A stretch of 64,000 nucleotides of DNA from CALAGB01 sp963713965. Lineage in GTDB: Bacteria > Chloroflexota > Chloroflexia > Thermomicrobiales > Thermomicrobiaceae. The stretch lies in the NCBI GenBank assembly GCA_963713965.1, contig OY970217.1:62001-126000 (forward strand), written 5' to 3'. Each line of letters opens with the position of its first letter. The stretch's first letter is position 1. The translations under genes and the position numbers were made by a program. This document shows, piece by piece, positions 43,315 through 52,251 of the stretch. The notes under the pieces were generated by a model. The model searched no databases and was not told the DNA's origin. It worked only from the letters and a program-made list of their open reading frames with translations.

Positions 43315-44523
43315 TCAACGGAGATTGATTGCTCGTTTGTGACGAATTCGACGCAATCGGTGAAGCAGATCGTCGCGTCCAGCGATGCCTGGCTGAAATT
43401 CCACGAGCCGGAGTGCCCGCTCAATGACCGCTTCCGCTGAGGAGTAGTCACGAGCATTGTGCTCGTAGAACTTGGCAAGCTCCACGAATGGGAAGAGATC
43501 GACCGGATTGATCCGTGCGCTCTCCTGGCACATGGCCTCGAGCATCTCCAGGCCTTCGTGCGCGCGACGCCCGCGTTTCATCAATCTCCAAAGCTCGGTC
43601 TCCGCGCGTCTCCGAACAGACCATGGGAGCGTGCCTCCGGCGACCGCCGAGCTGAGCGTTTGGTACCCACGGTCGATGTCGCCAGCGGCTAACAACGCGA
43701 GACCCAGACCGACCCGATCTTCGTCGTGACGCAACAGGGCCTCGGGCGACTCTTCGGCCTGCAGCAGAAGTTCTAGGAGACGCGCCAGGGTCACGATGTC
43801 CTCTCGATTGTGATGGAAGACCGGAGCCAACCGGCTGGCGTCCCCATCACGGAGATAGTCGAAATAGAGATGTGGGATGAGATAACCGGGAACGTCACCT
43901 TCCCGCCGGATATCGAATACGCCCTGCTCCAGTGAAGTGAGCGAGCAGCTCGCGAGACGATGCTTCCAGATACGGCGCGCCGGATGGAGCAGATCGAGAT
44001 GATCAAACTCAAATTGAAGCCGATAGCCGTGAAGGACAAATCTCGTGTCGATCAACGGCCAGTCGAACGACTTACCATTGAAGGTGACCAGCAATCGAAA
44101 ACCGTCCATCAGCTCGCGAAGCTCTTCGAGGAGCGCGATCTCTTCGGCTGGGGAGCGCATGAAGTATTGCCGCAAGACGAGAGAGCCGGTCTGGAAGTAA
44201 CCGACGCCTACCAGAAATGCATGCGTGCCGGTTCCGCCTGCCAGGCCGGTCGTTTCCGTGTCGAGGAAGAGGATGTCTTCAGGAACGATGCCAGTGTTGC
44301 GAAGATTGGCGAGATAGAGATCTGAGCGCAGTTCGGCCCGGCGTACGAGTTGCGTGACATGAGGGTCACTGCGGAGCGTCTCAGCTACAAAAATCGAACC
44401 CGCGTCGTTGTGCAGCAGGAACCCGGACTCCAATGATTCGATCGGAATCCCGTAAGAGCGCCGTTCTTCCCGCCGCTCCACTTCTTTATTCAGTGCTGCG
44501 TAACGCTCGCGAAAGCTTCGCAC
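43315..44523 (-). CDS. YprB-like RNase H-fold exonuclease with TPR-like tail
   Basis: 402 residues from GTG 44523 (VRSFRERYAALNKEVERR), with GGGGGA upstream; the frame open to 44985 covers a promoter region. The middle is an RNase_H_2/YprB nuclease (PF13482): ILFLDTETTGLAGGTGTHAFLVGVG (DxE metal site), LLVTFNGKSFDWPLIDTRF, DLLHPARRIWKHRLASCSLTSLE, and HHNREDIVTLARL (final Asp). The C-terminus (HRDEDRVGLGLALLAAGD... ELAKFYEHNARDYSSAEAVIERAL) is helical with TPR-like spacing. In Deinococcus and Bacillus such proteins are next to DNA-repair helicases; no helicase is here. Confidence 0.82.
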   Translation of the reverse strand: MRSFRERYAALNKEVERREERRSYGIPIESLESGFLLHNDAGSIFVAETLRSDPHVTQLVRRAELRSDLYLANLRNTGIVPEDILFLDTETTGLAGGTGTHAFLVGVGYFQTGSLVLRQYFMRSPAEEIALLEELRELMDGFRLLVTFNGKSFDWPLIDTRFVLHGYRLQFEFDHLDLLHPARRIWKHRLASCSLTSLEQGVFDIRREGDVPGYLIPHLYFDYLRDGDASRLAPVFHHNREDIVTLARLLELLLQAEESPEALLRHDEDRVGLGLALLAAGDIDRGYQTLSSAVAGGTLPWSVRRRAETELWRLMKRGRRAHEGLEMLEAMCQESARINPVDLFPFVELAKFYEHNARDYSSAEAVIERALRLVEFQPGIAGRDDLLHRLRRIRHKRAINLR

Positions 44524-44634
44524 GTTCGAATGTCCCCCGCGTCCGGCATCGGTCGCGCTGTCTGTCTGAGAATTGTACGCGCGATCCGACGAAGGCGGGC
44601 TGAAGAAATGCGACGCATGCCGCGTCGGAGACGT

Positions 44635-44664
44635 TTGACACTCGATTTTGCGCCAACCTACAAT
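44635..44664 (+). promoter_or_regulatory. Promoter of the dehydrogenase gene
   Basis: -35 TTGACA at 44635-44640 and -10 TACAAT at 44659-44664 with an 18-base spacer, about 60 bases upstream of the ATG at 44725. Confidence 0.65.
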
Positions 44665-44724
44665 GCGTGAAGTGTGCGTGAAATCGCCCCTGAAATGCAG
44701 ACACGGGAGAGGTACGGCAAGCGG

Positions 44725-45807
44725 ATGGCTTATCAGGTAACGCTGATTCCTGGCGACGGGATCGGGCCGGAAGTATCCGGCGCGGCTCGCCGGGTTCTCG
44801 AAGCGACCGGCATTGGATTCGATTGGGACGTGCAGGAAGCGGGAGTCACCGCGCTCGAGAAGCACGGAGATGTTCTTCCCGATGCGGTGATCGATTCGAT
44901 TCGCAAGAACGGAACGGCGCTCAAAGGACCACTGACGACACCGATCGGCGGCGGATTCCGCAGCGTCAACGTGGCCTTGCGTCACGCGCTCGAGCTCTAT
45001 GCGAATCTGCGTCCGGCCCGCACCTATGAAGGCGTTCAGAGCGCGTTCGAATCCATCGATCTAATCGTCGTCCGAGAGAACATGGAAGACCTCTACGCGG
45101 GTGTCGAGTTCGACACCGGCACCGAAGAGGCGCGAGAGATCATTGACGAGATCAATCGGCTTAGCCCCAAGAAGGTCCCAGCCTCATCGGCAATCTCCAT
45201 CAAGACCATCACTCCGGAGAACTCGCGGCGCATCGTGAAGTTCGCCTTCGACTATGCCGCCAGCAACCAGCGCAAGCTAGTGACGGCCGTTCACAAGGCC
45301 AACATCATGAAGTTCTCCGATGGCCTGTTCCTCAAGGTCGCCGAAGATGTGGCCAAAGAATATCCATCGATCGAATTCAACGATCGTATTGTCGACAACA
45401 TGTGCATGCAACTGATGCAAAAGCCGGACTTGTACGACGTCCTGGTGATGCCGAACCTATACGGCGATATCCTGAGTGACCTGACGGCAGGCATGATTGG
45501 CGGGCTGGGCGTCGCACCGAGTGCCAACATCGGCGAAAACGCCGCGGTGTTCGAGGCAATTCACGGCAGCGCGCCATCACACGCGGGTCGAAACGAGGCC
45601 AATCCGACGGCCATGATCTTGAGCGGCGTGATGTTGCTGCGCCATCTCGGCGAGCAGGACGCCGCCGTAGCTGTCGACAATGCCGTTGCCAACGTCATCA
45701 AGTCGGGCGAACGCGTTACCTATGATTTGCGCCCGGATCGAAATCGAGAGCGGGCGGCGGGCACGACCGATATGGCGGACGCCGTGATTGCCGAGATGGG
45801 TCGATAG
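44725..45807 (+). CDS. NAD-dependent isocitrate/isopropylmalate dehydrogenase family enzyme
   Basis: 360 residues from ATG 44725 (MAYQVTLIPGDGIGPEV). The family motifs include GPLTTPIGGGFRSVNVALRHALELYANLRP, IDLIVVRENMEDLYAGVEF, AVHKANIMKFSDGLF (catalytic Lys), DVLVMPNLYGDILSDLTAGMIGG (metal Asp) and GENAAVFEAIHGSAP. The GGGFRSVNVALR segment fits NAD-isocitrate dehydrogenases better than LeuB, but substrate cannot be fixed by eye. Alternatives are 3-isopropylmalate and homoisocitrate dehydrogenases. It stands alone with its own promoter, not in a leucine operon, which favours the TCA-cycle role. Confidence 0.85.
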   Translation: MAYQVTLIPGDGIGPEVSGAARRVLEATGIGFDWDVQEAGVTALEKHGDVLPDAVIDSIRKNGTALKGPLTTPIGGGFRSVNVALRHALELYANLRPARTYEGVQSAFESIDLIVVRENMEDLYAGVEFDTGTEEAREIIDEINRLSPKKVPASSAISIKTITPENSRRIVKFAFDYAASNQRKLVTAVHKANIMKFSDGLFLKVAEDVAKEYPSIEFNDRIVDNMCMQLMQKPDLYDVLVMPNLYGDILSDLTAGMIGGLGVAPSANIGENAAVFEAIHGSAPSHAGRNEANPTAMILSGVMLLRHLGEQDAAVAVDNAVANVIKSGERVTYDLRPDRNRERAAGTTDMADAVIAEMGR

Positions 45808-45892
45808 CAAACGGATCGTCAAAACGTGACAAGCCAGGTGACGACACTCAAGCTACGTGACCGCGATCGACGTCTGAGGGGTTCAAGTTTTC

Positions 45893-45921
45893 TTGACACG
45901 ATGCGGAACGGCACCTATAAT
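45893..45921 (+). promoter_or_regulatory. Consensus promoter of the tRNA-Thr/Tyr transcript
   Basis: Exact -35 TTGACA (45893-45898) and -10 TATAAT (45916-45921) with a 17-base spacer, so a full sigma70-type consensus. The first tRNA base is 36 bases past the -10. Confidence 0.85.
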
Positions 45922-45956
45922 CTCGTCCCTGGCTGGCACCTCTCATGGGGTGTCAT

Positions 45957-46029
45957 GCCGACGTAGCTCAATCGGCAGAGCAGCTGTTTTGTAAACAGCA
46001 GGTTGCGGGTTCGATTCCCACCGTCGGCT
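45957..46029 (+). tRNA. tRNA-Thr (TGT)
   Basis: Acceptor GCCGACG pairs with CGTCGGC; D arm GCTC...GAGC; anticodon stem CTGTT/AACAG with loop TTTGTAA giving anticodon TGT; T loop TTCGATT. CCA is not encoded. The T stem has one C-A mismatch. Confidence 0.93.
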
Positions 46030-46034
46030 CTAGC

Positions 46035-46119
46035 GGGGAGGTTCCCGAGCGGCCAAAGGGGCCTGGCTGTAAACCAGGTGCGCAATGCTTCGGGGGTTCG
46101 AATCCCTCCCTCCCCACCA
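46035..46119 (+). tRNA. tRNA-Tyr (GTA)
   Basis: Acceptor GGGGAGG/CCTCCCC with encoded CCA; anticodon loop CTGTAAA (GTA); long variable arm between the anticodon and T arms, as expected for bacterial tRNA-Tyr; T loop TTCGAAT. Five bases after tRNA-Thr. Confidence 0.93.
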
Positions 46120-46120
46120 G

Positions 46121-46145
46121 GCCCGTCCGTGTGATGGGCTTTTTT
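46121..46145 (+). terminator. Rho-independent terminator after tRNA-Tyr
   Basis: Stem GCCCGT...ATGGGC followed by TTTTTT. It separates the tRNA transcript from tuf. Confidence 0.8.
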
Positions 46146-46274
46146 GCGTGCGACGTGCAGAATCACGTGGTGAGCGTCGTGCGATACGTTTCTTGAGACA
46201 ATTCTTGAGCGTTTCGGCTGGATTCAGAGTTCGCTAATCGATGCGGCTCTGGTGCAATCTGAAGGGTACTGTGC

Positions 46275-47474
<1,200 letters not shown>

Positions 47475-47497
47475 ATGGTTCACTGATGGTGTCGATG

Positions 47498-47520
47498 ATG
47501 CGGCTGCGTGAGTCGCATCG
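47498..47520 (+). terminator. Hairpin between tuf and rpmG
   Basis: GATGCGGCT (47498-47506) pairs with AGTCGCATC (47512-47520) over loop GCGTG. No T-run; it may be a weak terminator or a processing site. Confidence 0.4.
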
Positions 47521-47540
47521 GCCGTTGAGGATGTGATATC

Positions 47541-47711
47541 ATGGCGAAGAAATCGAAGGCCGATCGGCTCGTGATTACGCTCGAATGCACCGAATGCCGA
47601 GAGCGAAATTACACCACCGAAAAGAACCGGCGGAACGATCCGTCGCGCCTTGAACTTCGAAAATTCTGTCCGCGGTGCCGCTGTCAACGAACGCACCGCG
47701 AGACGCGATAA
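47541..47711 (+). CDS. rpmG: 50S ribosomal protein bL33
   Basis: 56 residues, MAKKSKADRLVITLECTECR..., ending RCQRTHRETR. Zinc ribbon with CTEC and CPRCRC. ATG 47541 lies between tuf and tRNA-Trp, which is the usual place of rpmG before secE in many bacteria. Too short for many ORF callers. Confidence 0.93.
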   Translation: MAKKSKADRLVITLECTECRERNYTTEKNRRNDPSRLELRKFCPRCRCQRTHRETR

Positions 47712-47739
47712 GTCGAAGGCGCGTGGGTCAACAGAGTCT

Positions 47740-47815
<76 letters not shown>

Positions 47816-47970
47816 TTTCTCCACAAGTAAGAGAAGTGGCATCTGCAGAGAGCGTAGAGCGTTCAGGGGCGGAGCCGATGGCCCGCCCCGTTCATTTGTC
47901 AGCGGTCGCTCTCCAGGTTGGAACATCGAAACAGCGGATCTGAGAATTGCTCAACCCGAGGAAAGGGGCC

Positions 47971-48231
47971 ATGGCAACGAAGACGAGACCCAGGACCACG
48001 AGAACGAAGTCGAGCGAGCGGCACTCGAACCCAAATCCGCGATTCGCGCGACTGGCCGGGTTGCAACGTCTGCTCAAAGACACGATCTCCGAGATGAAGA
48101 AGATCACATGGCCTGATCGTGACGCGACCCGCAATCTCACGGTTGTGGTCATTGCCATCTCGGTGGCGCTTGGCGTGACGCTTGGCGGTATCGACGCGTT
48201 GTTTGTTCGGCTTTGGCAAGCAATTCCCTAG
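47971..48231 (+). CDS. secE: Preprotein translocase subunit SecE
   Basis: 86 residues from ATG 47971 (MATKTRPRTTRTKSSERH), with AGGAAAGG upstream. After a basic N-terminal tail, the SecE amphipathic helix and motif LLKDTISEMKKITWPDRDATRN precede a single membrane helix (LTVVVIAISVALGVTLGGIDALF). It clamps SecY in the Sec channel. nusG follows 24 bases later, as usual. Confidence 0.93.
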   Translation: MATKTRPRTTRTKSSERHSNPNPRFARLAGLQRLLKDTISEMKKITWPDRDATRNLTVVVIAISVALGVTLGGIDALFVRLWQAIP

Positions 48232-48255
48232 TTTCCCTCTAAAGAGGAGGTACCT

Positions 48256-48852
48256 GTGGCGCGATCACTGCGTGAACGCCTTGCCCAGCGTCGTGAAGAG
48301 CTTACTGAAGGCGAAAGTGGCGAGCAGCAGGGGCGCTGGTACGTCGTCCATACCTATTCGGGCTACGAGAACAAGGTGCGACAGAACCTGTTGCATCGTA
48401 TTGACACCATGGACGTAGCCGACAAGATTTTCGAGGTCGTCGTACCGACCCAAGAAGAGGTCGAAATCAGCGGCGGCCAGCGTCGTAGTGTGCAGCGCAA
48501 GGTGTTTCCTGGCTATGTGCTGGTCCGCATGGAGATGGACGACGATTCCTGGTACGTGGTGAGAAACACACCGGGCGTCACGAGTTTCGTCGGCATGGGA
48601 AACAAGCCTGCCGCCCTCGAGGCAAACGAAGTCGACATGATCCTCAAGGGGATGACGGCCAAGCCGACCAAGGTGAAGGTCTCGCTCGCTCTTGGAGATA
48701 CGGTTCGCATCGTGGATGGTCCGTTCAGCGATTTCCGCGGCTCGGTCGACGAGATCGACCAGGAAAAGGGTAAAGTCAAGGTGCTCGTTTCCTTCTTTGG
48801 ACGCGAGACACCGGTCACGCTCGACTTTCTGCAGGTCGAGCGCGAAGGATAG
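48256..48852 (+). CDS. nusG: Transcription termination/antitermination factor NusG
   Basis: 198 residues from a GTG 48256 preceded by GAGGAGG. NGN domain (RWYVVHTYSGYENKVRQNL...VPTQEEVEI, KVFPGYVLVRMEMDDDSWYVVRNTPGVTSFVG), then a KOW motif (GDTVRIVDGPFSDFRGSVDEIDQEKGKVKVLV). It binds RNA polymerase and links it to the ribosome or Rho. It is in the secE-nusG-rplK order. Confidence 0.96.
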   Translation: MARSLRERLAQRREELTEGESGEQQGRWYVVHTYSGYENKVRQNLLHRIDTMDVADKIFEVVVPTQEEVEISGGQRRSVQRKVFPGYVLVRMEMDDDSWYVVRNTPGVTSFVGMGNKPAALEANEVDMILKGMTAKPTKVKVSLALGDTVRIVDGPFSDFRGSVDEIDQEKGKVKVLVSFFGRETPVTLDFLQVEREG

Positions 48853-48951
48853 CGACCGCCGGACGCTCTCAAGCGGCACGTCGCATCATGAATATTTTGA
48901 GAGCTGTGGGAGGGTTTCCCCCGTTCGTACCACGAGGAGGTTAGTCTAGCC

Positions 48952-49377
48952 GTGGCGAAAAAGATTCGCGCCTATATCAAGCTTCAGATTCCAGCAGGCA
49001 AAGCCACTCCCGCGCCGCCGATTGGTCCAGCACTTGGCCAGCACGGCGTCGCCATCATGAACTTCTGTAAAGAGTACAACGAGCGAACCGCGAACATGGC
49101 CGGACAGATCATCCCGGTCGTTATCACGGTGTTCGAGGACCGCTCCTTCACCTTCGTGACGAAGACACCGCCAGCCGCCGATCTGTTGCGGCGCGCCGCT
49201 GGAGTCGATAAGGGTGTCGGCGATGTGACGCACTCGGTTGCCGGGAGCGTGACTCGTGCCCAGGTTCGCGAGATCGCTGAACTCAAGATGCCCGACTTGA
49301 ACGCGATCGATATCGATGGCGCCATGCGTCAGGTCGAGGGCACCGCTCGCAGTATGGGCATCGAGGTCGAAGGCTAA
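48952..49377 (+). CDS. rplK: 50S ribosomal protein uL11
   Basis: 141 residues from a GTG 48952 with CGAGGAGGTT upstream. N-terminal YIKLQIPAGKATPAPPIGPALGQHGVAIMNFCKEYN and C-terminal RNA-binding part (VTHSVAGSVTRAQVREIAELKMPDLNA). It is the substrate of PrmA, encoded at the start of this segment. Confidence 0.97.
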   Translation: MAKKIRAYIKLQIPAGKATPAPPIGPALGQHGVAIMNFCKEYNERTANMAGQIIPVVITVFEDRSFTFVTKTPPAADLLRRAAGVDKGVGDVTHSVAGSVTRAQVREIAELKMPDLNAIDIDGAMRQVEGTARSMGIEVEG

Positions 49378-49440
49378 ATCCGCCGTCCGTCGCTATGTGG
49401 GAGGGGCCACAGCCCCGCACGCACCACGAGGAGTTGACTC

Positions 49441-50166
49441 ATGCCAAAGCATGGCAAGAAGTTCCGCGCAGCGGTCGAGCTCGTCGAGCACGGCCGTCTC
49501 TACGAGCCGCTCGAAGGAATTGAACTCGTCAAGAAGGCGGCGTTCGCGAATTTCGACGAGACGTTCGAGACACACATCCGGCTCGGTATCGACCCACGAC
49601 AGGCCGATCAGATCGTGCGCAGCACTGTCGTACTTCCAAATGGTACCGGCAAGGAGCCTCGCGTACTCGTCTTCGCGGCCGGAGAGGCCGTGCGGGCCGC
49701 CGAGGATGCGGGCGCCGACTACGTCGGAAGTGAAGACATGGTGCAGCAGATTCAGAGTGGCTGGCTCGAGTTCGACGCCGCGATCGCCATGGCCGACCAG
49801 ATGGGTCGCGTCGGTGGTCTCGGTCGAATTCTCGGTCGCCGCGGTCTGATGCCGAACCCGCGCAGCGGCACGGTAGTTCGCGCCGTTGAAGATCTTCCGG
49901 GCGTCATTCAAGAGCTGAAACGTGGTCGCGTCGAATTCCGCAACGATCGCACTGGTCTTGTGCACGTGGCCGTGGGTAAGATCAGCTTCGAGGCGGAAAA
50001 GCTCAACGAGAACCTATACGCACTGATCGACGCCGTCATGCGATCCAAGCCATCGGGCGCCAAGGGCGTATATTGCCGATCAATCACCATTACGAGTACA
50101 ATGGGTCCCGCCGTGCCGCTAGACGTGACACGGACATTGGAATTGGCCGCCGAGCAAACAGCTTAG
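49441..50166 (+). CDS. rplA: 50S ribosomal protein uL1
   Basis: 241 residues. Motifs GKKFRAAVELVEHGRLYEPLEGIELVKK, IRLGIDPRQADQIVRSTVVLPNGTGKEPRVLVF, GRILGRRGLMPNPRSGTV, GRVEFRNDRTGLVHVAVGK. It forms the L1 stalk and in other bacteria also represses its own operon. The start has GAGGAGTTGACTC upstream. Confidence 0.97.
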   Translation: MPKHGKKFRAAVELVEHGRLYEPLEGIELVKKAAFANFDETFETHIRLGIDPRQADQIVRSTVVLPNGTGKEPRVLVFAAGEAVRAAEDAGADYVGSEDMVQQIQSGWLEFDAAIAMADQMGRVGGLGRILGRRGLMPNPRSGTVVRAVEDLPGVIQELKRGRVEFRNDRTGLVHVAVGKISFEAEKLNENLYALIDAVMRSKPSGAKGVYCRSITITSTMGPAVPLDVTRTLELAAEQTA

Positions 50167-50361
50167 CGGTAGTCGTAACAATCGAATACTATTCCCAGCG
50201 CTCAAGACAGTTGGGGCACATCGTGCTTAATCATCCAACCGAGGCGCGGGTCAAAGCGGACACCGTCAGTCACGTGACGTCGTCTTTCAACGCCTTGCCC
50301 CTGCGCTGCGTCAGTGCGGGGGTTTTTGATTGTCTCGAGGCGTTGGAAGGAGGTGAAAAGC
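50167..50361 (+). promoter_or_regulatory. L10 (rplJL) leader with attenuator
   Basis: The 195-base gap between rplA and rplJ ends in a hairpin CCCC-T-GCGC...GTGC-GGGG followed by TTTTT (50298-50327), a terminator shape just before the rplJ Shine-Dalgarno. Upstream are complementary stretches as expected of the L10 leader, which binds L10-L12 and controls rplJL. The exact kink-turn was not traced. Confidence 0.6.
50297..50327 (+). terminator. Attenuator hairpin upstream of rplJ
   Basis: CCCC T GCGC paired with GTGC GGGG(G) and a five-T run; 35 bases before the start codon of rplJ. Confidence 0.65.
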
Positions 50362-50898
50362 TTGCCTACACCAAAGAAAGTGGAACAGGTCGAGGAAATC
50401 ACTGCGCTGCTGCGCGAGTCTCAGTTGTCGATTCTGACCGACTACCGCGGTCTCACCGTGGCGGATTTGCAGAGACTTCGCTCTCAATTGCGGCCGCACG
50501 ATGCTGGTATTCGGGTGGTGAAGAACTCGCTGGCGGCCATCGCGGCGGACAATGTCGGTCTCGGTGAACTTCGTCCGTCATTGACGGGACCCACGGCACT
50601 GGTGACATCGACCGCGGACCCGGTCGCACCATCGAAGGTGATCAGCGATTTCGCAAAGGCCACGCGTATCCTGGAGATCAAGCTCGCGGTGCTCGAAGGC
50701 CAGATCATTTCGGCGGATGAGATCGAGAATCTGGCCGGTCTGCCGAGTCGCGAAGTCTTGCTGGCTCGTGTCGTCGGTGGCGTTCAGGCGCCGATCGCTG
50801 GTCTCGTTGGAGTACTGTCCGGGACCATTCGCTCGCTGGCGTACGTGCTTCAGAGCCGCGCCGATCAGCTACAGGGCGGCGAGCAGTCCGCGGCGTAA
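50362..50898 (+). CDS. rplJ: 50S ribosomal protein uL10
   Basis: 178 residues from TTG 50362 (LPTPKKVEQVEEITALLRES), preceded by GGAAGGAGGTG; the open frame from 50314 would add sequence through the Shine-Dalgarno. Motifs TDYRGLTVADLQRLRSQLR, VVKNSLAAIA, GPTALVTS, LPSREVLLARVVGGVQAPI. It anchors L7/L12 to the stalk. Confidence 0.95.
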   Translation: MPTPKKVEQVEEITALLRESQLSILTDYRGLTVADLQRLRSQLRPHDAGIRVVKNSLAAIAADNVGLGELRPSLTGPTALVTSTADPVAPSKVISDFAKATRILEIKLAVLEGQIISADEIENLAGLPSREVLLARVVGGVQAPIAGLVGVLSGTIRSLAYVLQSRADQLQGGEQSAA

Positions 50899-50954
50899 TC
50901 TCGTCGCGCCAATCAACTCGTGTGGAAGTCGTTACATAACCAGGAGATGTGAAG

Positions 50955-51350
50955 ATGGCTGTCGGCCAAGAAAAAATGGAAGAGCTCATTCAAACGATCG
51001 AGGAGATGACCGTTCTTGAGCTTTCGCAGCTCGTGAAGGCGCTCGAGGATCGATTCGGCGTCAGTGCCGCGGCTCCGGTTGCCGTTGCCGCCGGGCCTGC
51101 CGGCGCTGGTGCGGCGGCCGAGGCAGTCGAAGAGAAGGACACCTTCGACGTCGTGTTGTCCGATGTTGGACCCAACAAGATTCAGGTCATTAAGGCTGTC
51201 CGCGAGCTGGCTGCCGGCCTTGGCTTGAAAGAGGCCAAGGATCTTGTAGAGTCCGCTCCGAAGGCGATCAAAGAAGGCGTCAACAAGGAAGAGGCCGACG
51301 CGGCCAAGGCCAAGCTGGAAGAGGCCGGCGCCAAGGTCGAAATCAAGTAG
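50955..51350 (+). CDS. rplL: 50S ribosomal protein bL12 (L7/L12)
   Basis: 131 residues from ATG 50955. N-terminal dimerisation helices (MEELIQTIEEMTVLELSQLVKAL), an Ala/Gly-rich hinge (AAAPVAVAAGPAGAGAAAE), and the C-terminal factor-binding domain (FDVVLSDVGPNKIQVIKAVRELAAGLGLKEAKDLVESAPK). Last gene of the rplKAJL set. Confidence 0.97.
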   Translation: MAVGQEKMEELIQTIEEMTVLELSQLVKALEDRFGVSAAAPVAVAAGPAGAGAAAEAVEEKDTFDVVLSDVGPNKIQVIKAVRELAAGLGLKEAKDLVESAPKAIKEGVNKEEADAAKAKLEEAGAKVEIK

Positions 51351-51383
51351 GCGACTCTTCCGGATAAATACTGGAACGGACAC

Positions 51384-51414
51384 AGGAGCCGTGCGCGACC
51401 AGCGCGCGGCTCCT
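51384..51414 (+). terminator. Hairpin after rplL
   Basis: AGGAGCCG...CGGCTCCT with GC-rich extension (GTGCGCG/CGCGCGG) and no T-run; likely terminator of the L7/L12 transcript. Confidence 0.6.
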
Positions 51415-51437
51415 CAGTCGTTCAGGCGTCAATATGC

Positions 51438-51443
51438 TATACT
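51438..51443 (+). promoter_or_regulatory. -10 element before tRNA-Pro
   Basis: TATACT, 14 bases before the tRNA start. A clear -35 was not found. Confidence 0.5.
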
Positions 51444-51456
51444 CGCCAGTACAGAT

Positions 51457-51533
<77 letters not shown>

Positions 51534-51599
51534 TCCTCTCGACAATCCGCATCCGCTGGGTCGAGATTATTGGCCTGACGCCTGCAAGGAACATCCACC

Positions 51600-52202
51600 A
51601 TGGAGAGCTCAAGCGGCCCGGTTCGGGTGGTCATCGCGGACGATGAGTCGATCATCCGCATGGATCTGCGCGAGATGCTGGCGCACCTCGAGTATGACGT
51701 CGTCGGCGAGGCAGCGGACGGGCAAACTGCTCTCGAACTGACAGAGAAGCTTCGGCCGGATCTCGTCATCCTCGACATCAAGATGCCCGCCATGGACGGC
51801 ATCGAGGCAGCCGAGCACATATCCGAGCAGCGTCTTGCGCCGGTGGTTCTCTTGACGGCCTACAGCGAACGACATCTGGTCGAGCGTGCGAAGACCGCTG
51901 GCGTCTCCGGGTACCTCGTCAAGCCCTTCCGAGAAAGCGAATTGACGCCGGTCATCGAGCTGGCGCTGGCGCGGTTCAATGATGTCCAACAGCTCAAACA
52001 GGAGGTCGGGCAGCTCAAGGAGGCGCTGGAAACGCGCAAGCTCATCGAGCGAGCCAAGGGCATCCTCATGGAAGTGCACGGGCTGAAAGAAGCGGACGCG
52101 TTTAGCCGCATGCGTCGAACGAGCATGGACAACCGCAAGTCAATGCGAGAGGTCGCCGAGGCAATCCTCCTGACACATCAGGTCGAAACCCGCACTCCCT
52201 AG
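51600..52202 (+). CDS. ANTAR-domain response regulator
   Basis: 200 residues. REC domain: VRVVIADDESIIRMDLREML, DLVILDIKMPAMDGIEAAE (phosphoacceptor Asp), LLTAYSERHLVERA and GYLVKPF. A coiled linker (LKQEVGQLKEALETRKLIERAKGIL) leads into the ANTAR RNA-binding domain (LMEVHGLKEADAFSRMRRTSMDNRKSMREVAEAIL). ANTAR proteins bind paired hexaloop hairpins in mRNA and prevent termination when phosphorylated. No cognate kinase is in the window. Confidence 0.9.
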   Translation: MESSSGPVRVVIADDESIIRMDLREMLAHLEYDVVGEAADGQTALELTEKLRPDLVILDIKMPAMDGIEAAEHISEQRLAPVVLLTAYSERHLVERAKTAGVSGYLVKPFRESELTPVIELALARFNDVQQLKQEVGQLKEALETRKLIERAKGILMEVHGLKEADAFSRMRRTSMDNRKSMREVAEAILLTHQVETRTP

Positions 52203-52251
52203 CGACAATTAGCCCGGACTCACTCAGCACTGCGAGCGATAAACCGCACAG

